IMG/VR virus record: IMGVR_UViG_3300009703_002664 | Location: 1-43,161 of that record | Strand: one strand, 5' to 3' | Source of the DNA: a virus | Length of the DNA stretch: 43,161 nt | Shown: positions 39,339 to 43,161 of the stretch, in pieces | Layout: each line of letters opens with the position of its first letter | Numbering within the stretch: position 1 is the first letter of the stretch | Made by a program: the position numbers and the translations under genes | Notes under the pieces: model-generated | Told to the model about the DNA's origin: nothing | Database searches by the model: none | Seen by the model: the letters and a program-made list of their open reading frames with translations, nothing else

Positions 39339-39367
39339 ATTATATAGTATTTGAGATGAATTGTAAA
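39339..39367 (-). promoter_or_regulatory. Early sigma70-type promoter, leaderless layout, upstream of primase
   Basis: Minus strand TTTACA (39367-39362), 17-bp spacer starting ATTC, perfect TATAAT (39344-39339). The ATG of primase at 39330 is eight bases after the -10 box. The GCC/GGC dyad is absent. Stop of the upstream gene (39371) is four bases from the -35 box. Confidence 0.82.
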
Positions 39368-39370
39368 GAG

Positions 39371-39808
39371 CTAATTTAACAAATTATTGATTACTGGCAT
39401 CCTTGAGATAATAAAGCCAACGACTACCGCACCGCCAACCATTAAGTATTTCCATTTTTCTAATTTGTCTACTCTTGCTGAAATTTCAGAGAGGGTTTTG
39501 GTTTGCGCAGAATCTAGATCTGCCATTTTGTTTATGATTATTTCACGACCCTTAGTCAAATCATCATTAAATTCTTTTCGACTTGTATTGATTCGTTCAT
39601 GGAGACCTTCATATTGACTGTTCCATAATTGAATTTGTTTTTCATGATTTTCTAACTTGAGTTCATGGACAGCTAAGATTCTGTTCATTCCATCTGCAAC
39701 CTCAGACAGCTTATCTATAGCAATATCAAGTCTTTCTGTTAAATTATTGAGCGCACTGAAATCTTTTTTCAATAATTCAAAATCTGTACGAAGATTTTCG
39801 TCTGCCAT
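39371..39808 (-). CDS. Coiled-coil protein with C-terminal membrane anchor
   Basis: 145 residues from ATG 39808, which overlaps the stop of the IscA gene (TGATGG). Long heptad-like helices fill about 5-115 and a single C-terminal membrane helix is at about 121-139 (YLMVGGAVVVGFIISRM). It is a tail-anchored layout with the coiled coil in the cytoplasm. I recall similar genes next to hesB in marine T4-like phages. No function established; a scaffold or lysis-timing role is conceivable. Confidence 0.7.
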   Translation of the reverse strand: MADENLRTDFELLKKDFSALNNLTERLDIAIDKLSEVADGMNRILAVHELKLENHEKQIQLWNSQYEGLHERINTSRKEFNDDLTKGREIIINKMADLDSAQTKTLSEISARVDKLEKWKYLMVGGAVVVGFIISRMPVINNLLN

Positions 39809-40119
39809 CACACACCAAAACTTTCCCCGCATCCACAAGTGCTTGTAGCTGTGGGATTGACTACTTTGAGGAAACTTCCCCCAAGTTCTGTTACATAATC
39901 AATCACGCTTCCAATGACATACATCTCTGCTACTGGGTCTAGCAATAGCACATCATCAATGGGTTCAGACCATTTTATACGTTCATGAGTTTTTTCTTTG
40001 GAAAGACCCCAAATATATTGGAATCCTGAACAACCGCCACCTTTTACTCCAAGAGTTACATACCCACCTTCATTCACGCTGTTCATATAATGTTTTGCGC
40101 TATCAGTGAGCTCTACCAT
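39808..40119 (-). CDS. hesB: A-type Fe-S cluster carrier (IscA/HesB/ErpA family)
   Basis: 103 residues, full length for the family. The three conserved Cys are in GGGCSGFQY (about Cys30) and in STCGCGESF (about 96, 98). The enzyme passes Fe-S clusters or iron to apo-proteins. It is a well-known T4-like marine phage auxiliary gene. In this genome, iron-dependent clients such as NrdB, the 2OG oxygenases or host Fe-S enzymes are possible. GGAGA precedes the ATG. Confidence 0.88.
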   Translation of the reverse strand: MVELTDSAKHYMNSVNEGGYVTLGVKGGGCSGFQYIWGLSKEKTHERIKWSEPIDDVLLLDPVAEMYVIGSVIDYVTELGGSFLKVVNPTATSTCGCGESFGV

Positions 40120-40593
40120 TCAGTCTCCTTCCCTCGGAATGATGGACCAGCGTCCAAAAAGAACAACAGCATAGTATGCCGCATAAATTTTCCATTTAGG
40201 AACAGAAGGTTCTGCATCTAACATTGCTGCTAGAAATACCTTGTCTGCTACGACTTTTGCTGTTCTATAATTATTAATCTTAGCATTGACATTAAGATCT
40301 TTTTCATCAATTTTTGCACGATATTGTCGAATTCGTTTATAAAGAAGGTCATGAATTATAGCTGCACGAGCAACATCCCATGGCGCAATAAACGCCCAGC
40401 AAATACGAGGAACGGAAGCTAAATCTGTAACAAAATCTTTCTTACAAGTTATCTTATGAGAAGAACATTTCACTCCAACTTTTTCCAAGGCACTAACATC
40501 TATATCTTCATTTTGATAACTCAACGCACGTTCCAGAATCCACTTACGAGGAGGATTATATTCCGCTGATATTTTATTATTGAACGATCCCAT
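40120..40593 (-). CDS. DUF1353 protein
   Basis: 157 residues. The DUF1353 signature FVTDLASVPRICW (about 54-66) and ARAAIIHDLLYKR (about 75-87) is plain. A hydrophobic C-terminal helix (YAAYYAVVLFG) follows. The function is unknown, but genes of this family often lie in phage lysis or tail regions, as here. The ATG overlaps the stop of the holin-like gene. Confidence 0.8.
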   Translation of the reverse strand: MGSFNNKISAEYNPPRKWILERALSYQNEDIDVSALEKVGVKCSSHKITCKKDFVTDLASVPRICWAFIAPWDVARAAIIHDLLYKRIRQYRAKIDEKDLNVNAKINNYRTAKVVADKVFLAAMLDAEPSVPKWKIYAAYYAVVLFGRWSIIPREGD

Positions 40594-40916
40594 TATTTCT
40601 TTCCTCCTGTAGGTTTATGCCCACTCCCTACATATAAACCAAAAAACGCAGCACCTGCGCCAACTATTGTCGATATGAATGCTGCCTGAGCATTCGTCGG
40701 ACTCGGCAACGCCATAAACCAAGTTGTTGCCATATAAAATGCGTAGATATAACCAAGCATTAAAAGTCTAGGAATCAATCTTAATGTGTCCATAAACCCA
40801 GCGGTTGTATTATACCAAGTCTTACTTTGATCCCAACCTTGAATGTTAATAAAATCACTTCTATTCACTTCATAGGTCTTTTCAGTAACTAGAACTTGTA
40901 CATCATTATCTGCCAT
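40593..40916 (-). CDS. Membrane protein, holin-like
   Basis: 107 residues with two membrane helices (about 47-69, RLIPRLLMLGYIYAFYMATT, and about 78-98, AAFISTIVGAGAAFFGLYVG), a soluble N-terminus and a short basic tail. It directly follows the spanin genes, with GGGAGG upstream of the ATG, which makes a holin or antiholin role probable. No endolysin is in the window. Confidence 0.65.
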   Translation of the reverse strand: MADNDVQVLVTEKTYEVNRSDFINIQGWDQSKTWYNTTAGFMDTLRLIPRLLMLGYIYAFYMATTWFMALPSPTNAQAAFISTIVGAGAAFFGLYVGSGHKPTGGKK

Positions 40917-41287
40917 TATTTTCCTCCCTTGTCGGGCGTCAACGCCTGTTCATAATAAACAATAATTTGTTTCTGCTGTTCTATATAGCGTCTCAGTTCA
41001 GCAAAATTTAAAGCAAGATTTTCATAGTCCTTGACTGATAACGCTATATAAGAATCTGCGCCATTCTTCTTTTCATAGTCCTTAACAAATTGAGCATAGT
41101 TCAACTTAGACACTACATAAATTTTTACATCATTTAGCTGGACTTGCTTTGGTCTTGCTACTATCGGAACTTCCTGTTTTAACACCTTTGTGACAGTTAC
41201 TACTTTTTGTTCCGGTTTTCGACTGCACCCCGTCATCAGCAGGGTCAGTGATGTCAGCAAGACAATCCCATAACCTATTAGTCGCAT
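40916..41287 (-). CDS. Outer-membrane spanin lipoprotein (Rz1-like)
   Basis: 123 residues with a lipoprotein signal: hydrophobic TSLTLLMTGCSRKP gives lipobox LMTGC. A periplasmic region follows, ending in a coiled-coil-like LAELRRYIEQQKQ. The start lies 158 nt inside the i-spanin-like gene in another frame, the embedded/overlapping arrangement typical of Rz1. It would fuse outer and inner membranes at lysis with its partner. Confidence 0.72.
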   Translation of the reverse strand: MRLIGYGIVLLTSLTLLMTGCSRKPEQKVVTVTKVLKQEVPIVARPKQVQLNDVKIYVVSKLNYAQFVKDYEKKNGADSYIALSVKDYENLALNFAELRRYIEQQKQIIVYYEQALTPDKGGK

Positions 41288-41615
41288 TTTGCATTTTCCG
41301 TTCTATATAACTTGGTTTCTTATTTGCCAAGTGGGTTAAATTGTGTTTCCGTAGAGTATCACGTAATTGATCGCCATAACTTTCAGCTGTCTGTAATTTC
41401 TTCTGTAGTCCTTTATTTAGTTTGTTCAATTCTGCACGATCTTCAATCATCGTATTGATTGTTTCTTCCTGTTGCTGAGCAGCAACTTCTAACTTAGCAT
41501 TGTTTTCAGTTAAAGCAGCAATTCGTGATTGTGTATCTTTATAGTATGAAAACCCACCATAACCAACACCACCAAGAATTCCTATAATCAATAACGCCAT
41601 ATAAACTTTAATCAT
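41130..41615 (-). CDS. Inner-membrane spanin (Rz-like)
   Basis: 161 residues: one N-terminal membrane helix (about 4-22, YMALLIIGILGGVGYGGF), then a long coiled coil (about 28-95), and a KPSYIERKMQNATNRLWDCL segment reminiscent of Rz family ends. The C-terminal tail is low complexity because it overlaps the lipoprotein gene. With the overlapping o-spanin it forms the outer-membrane disruption complex of lysis. Its ATG overlaps the previous stop (ATGA). Confidence 0.72.
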   Translation of the reverse strand: MIKVYMALLIIGILGGVGYGGFSYYKDTQSRIAALTENNAKLEVAAQQQEETINTMIEDRAELNKLNKGLQKKLQTAESYGDQLRDTLRKHNLTHLANKKPSYIERKMQNATNRLWDCLADITDPADDGVQSKTGTKSSNCHKGVKTGSSDSSKTKASPAK

Positions 41616-42190
41616 TTCTTTCCCTTCACCGCCATTTGAGCTTGAACCGCTTTTCGTCTTTTTATAAACGCCATAGCATCAAAATGTTGACCATACTTTT
41701 TTAATTTTCCTTTTTGCCCTATCTTCGGTTGCCGTTTAGACCAGTGTACTGGGTCGTCACCAGTCCCTGCCACAGCTGCTCCGGTTGCGTTTGCGGGTGC
41801 ATCTTCCATCATTGTTTTGAATTCTGAATAATTTTTATTTGAACTTTCGTTGAGTTCTTTCATAGTAGAGTGTAGTTCTTCGCTTAAAAATGCCGGATCA
41901 TCTATCAGACGTTCATCTTGCTCTCGTAGCAAAAGCAATGCTGCCGCAAAGGAGGCAAGTCTAGTTTTACCTCCGGGAATTTTGCCAAGGAGTTTCTTTA
42001 GGTTTGCAAGTAGACGATCATAATAACCCCAAGACTTATCTTGTTCTGAAGTCCTTTCGTTTTTCTTTGTAATGACCTTACCATCTTTATCTATAACACC
42101 AGTTTGAAACGCATCCCACTTTTCAAAAGGTGTGACTAGTCTCTTTAAAAACTGATAAATTAGAAATAGATCTACAACACCCTTTGCCAT
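41612..42190 (-). CDS. Conserved phage protein, probably virion-associated
   Basis: 192 residues. The N-terminal block FLIYQFLKRLVTPFEKWDAF (about 9-28) and the LLGKIPGGKTRLASFAAALLLL block (about 67-88) are regions I recall as conserved among marine T4-like phages. The C-terminus is basic. No enzymatic motif. It lies in the virion and lysis region, so an internal or structural role is likely. Confidence 0.65.
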   Translation of the reverse strand: MAKGVVDLFLIYQFLKRLVTPFEKWDAFQTGVIDKDGKVITKKNERTSEQDKSWGYYDRLLANLKKLLGKIPGGKTRLASFAAALLLLREQDERLIDDPAFLSEELHSTMKELNESSNKNYSEFKTMMEDAPANATGAAVAGTGDDPVHWSKRQPKIGQKGKLKKYGQHFDAMAFIKRRKAVQAQMAVKGKK

Positions 42191-42582
42191 TAGATTTCCC
42201 TTAACTTTTCGACTAACTTGGAATCCATAAAAATATCACTTCCTACAATTGTATTATCCCCACCGACCCCTTCGATTCGTTCTGGCCACATGCTAATTAA
42301 CATTAGAAATGGTTTCAAATATTCCAAATAATCCTTCAATTTAAACGCCAACATCTTAGTCATTGCTTGAGGTTCAAACACATTATAAAGAACGATCAAA
42401 TGATTAAGCACCAATCGTTCATTTATTTTGCCGACCTTTTTGTACCGACTAAATGAACGACCGATGCTTCGTATCCTTGCTAAATCCTCACGAAACTCCG
42501 CTTCACCTGTACAAGAAGGACTGTCATAATGTTTAATCGCAAACATCATAAAATTACCGTCATTAACATTATCAAAAAACAT
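42190..42582 (-). CDS. Conserved phage protein of the structural region
   Basis: 130 residues, helical. MMFAIKHYDSPSCTGEAEFREDLARIRSIGRSF and the later ERLVLNHLIVLYNVFEPQAMTKML are strongly reminiscent of a small family found beside structural genes in many T4-like and other myophages. No assigned function. It ends at the ATG of the next gene (TAATG). Confidence 0.65.
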   Translation of the reverse strand: MFFDNVNDGNFMMFAIKHYDSPSCTGEAEFREDLARIRSIGRSFSRYKKVGKINERLVLNHLIVLYNVFEPQAMTKMLAFKLKDYLEYLKPFLMLISMWPERIEGVGGDNTIVGSDIFMDSKLVEKLREI

Positions 42583-42599
42583 TCACTCTACCCTTGAAC

Positions 42600-42989
42600 T
42601 TAACTAAAATCGCTTAGAGCAACTCTCCTTACCATAGCATTTGATATCGCGAGATATATATGCGTGTTCGTAAACTTCAATTCGCCCTTGATCATTCCTG
42701 CAGTCGTTGCATTATTTGAACTGGGAGCTGTAGCGGAAACCGTTATCTTTGAAGTATTTGCCAACAAAGTTCCGGTCACCGATACATTCCCTGTGAACCA
42801 AGTATTTGGAGAATTGATAGTGTTTTTGGCACCAGTAAACTTTGTATTGGCAGGAATCGTACCAAACATACTTTTAATGGTGATACGCTTAGAAGCTGGT
42901 GTTCCATTCGGATCATCAACAACCAGCAACTGATCTTCAGCAACAGTTGTCGTCAGCTCAGTAAGCTGTGTTACTTTTTTATCTGCCAT
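42600..42989 (-). CDS. Small fibre/decoration-like structural protein
   Basis: 129 residues. The N-terminus MADKKVTQLTELTTTVAEDQLLVVDDPNG, followed by a SKRITIKS strand, matches the opening of phage tail- or head-fibre proteins. The rest is Thr/Asn/Ser-rich beta structure. AAGGAC precedes the ATG. Probably a virion surface component; attachment site unknown. Confidence 0.65.
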   Translation of the reverse strand: MADKKVTQLTELTTTVAEDQLLVVDDPNGTPASKRITIKSMFGTIPANTKFTGAKNTINSPNTWFTGNVSVTGTLLANTSKITVSATAPSSNNATTAGMIKGELKFTNTHIYLAISNAMVRRVALSDFS

Positions 42990-43013
42990 TATTCAAAGTC
43001 CTTTAATTTACGA

Positions 43014-43161
43014 TTACGATACCGCAGTTGTTACACCAATCAAACATTGTGCTGAACCAGAACTTGACCCAGCTACAGTTTCTTCGGTCATAATACTTGA
43101 ACCTGTTTTTGCAGCAGTATTACTAAAGACCTCAGCATTACCTGCTGCTCCACCAATTGCA
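43014..43161 (-). CDS. C-terminal fragment of an upstream structural-type protein
   Basis: The frame is open from the window edge and stops at 43014-43016, giving 48 residues rich in Ala, Gly, Ser and Thr (AGNAEVFSNTAAKTGSS type). Low-complexity composition fits a fibre or virion protein. The start lies outside the window. Confidence 0.6.
   Translation of the reverse strand, partial: AIGGAAGNAEVFSNTAAKTGSSIMTEETVAGSSSGSAQCLIGVTTAVS

Noticed and set aside
1-43161. tRNA genes expected because of the CmoA-like enzyme
   Set aside because: I looked for cloverleaf features such as the GGTTCGA arm with paired acceptor ends and saw no convincing case. A tRNAscan run would be decisive.

Overview
The window looks like a piece of a large, AT-rich, T4-like marine myovirus genome, lytic rather than prophage. 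The T4-type hallmarks are a gp45-like sliding clamp, an RNase H (FEN family), a gp61-like primase, NrdA/NrdB, two TATAAATA late promoters and a UUCG-loop hairpin terminator. Marine T4-like accessory genes are also present: a CobS-like AAA ATPase, a HesB/IscA protein, ThyX and many glycosyltransferases. The content recalls T4-like phages of SAR11 or Methylophilales hosts; this is recollection and no search was done. I saw no integrase, tRNA or CRISPR array. Almost all genes are on the minus strand, with stop/start overlaps of 1-4 nt. The exception is a five-gene plus-strand island at 20997-22830.

Layout, in minus-strand transcription order from the right end: 43161-39371 holds structural or virion-associated proteins, an overlapping spanin pair, a holin-like protein, DUF1353, an IscA-type Fe-S carrier and a coiled-coil membrane protein. 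39330-34564 is the replication and nucleotide block: primase, ThyX, NrdA and a glutaredoxin-NrdB fusion. 34563-30747 holds small zinc proteins, a GIY-YIG nuclease, a methyltransferase and two glycosyltransferases. 30690-29499 holds small genes and a SprT-like protease. 29457-23737 is a complete-looking curli-type amyloid operon: CsgF, CsgG, two curlin-repeat proteins with a FecR protein between them, and a CHASE2 adenylate/guanylate cyclase. A T4-type late promoter sits directly in front of it. It is followed by a GT10 glycosyltransferase that converges with the plus-strand island (two paralogous membrane proteins, zinc protein, SNase nuclease, 2OG oxygenase).

20931-15574 holds small proteins, an exported zinc protease, a GT4 glycosyltransferase, a candidate structured RNA at 18143-18259, and a dihydroorotate-dehydrogenase-like protein. 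15503-7546 is an early operon that starts with RNase H and continues into what looks like a base-modification cluster: a DUF115/MptE-like protein, a TET/JBP dioxygenase, an FkbM methyltransferase, a helical protein that may be an aGPT-PPlase-type DNA-modification enzyme, myo-inositol-phosphate synthase, a HAD phosphatase and a CmoA-like methyltransferase. 7492-1 holds two small genes, a VWA metalloprotease-like protein and its AAA ATPase partner, an HTH protein, a GT-A glycosyltransferase, the clamp, a zinc protein and a P-loop kinase.

Nine minus-strand early promoters share one design: TTGACA or TTTACA, a spacer beginning ATTG in eight of them and ATTC in one, exactly 17 bp, then a TATAAT-like box. 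Seven are wrapped in a short GCC/GGC dyad, and three contain the stop codon of the upstream gene inside the -35 box. Two of them place the -10 box about 8 nt before an ATG, which suggests leaderless mRNAs. The strongest candidates for new biology are the late-expressed phage amyloid/cyclase operon, the TET/JBP modification cluster and the 18.2 kb structured RNA.
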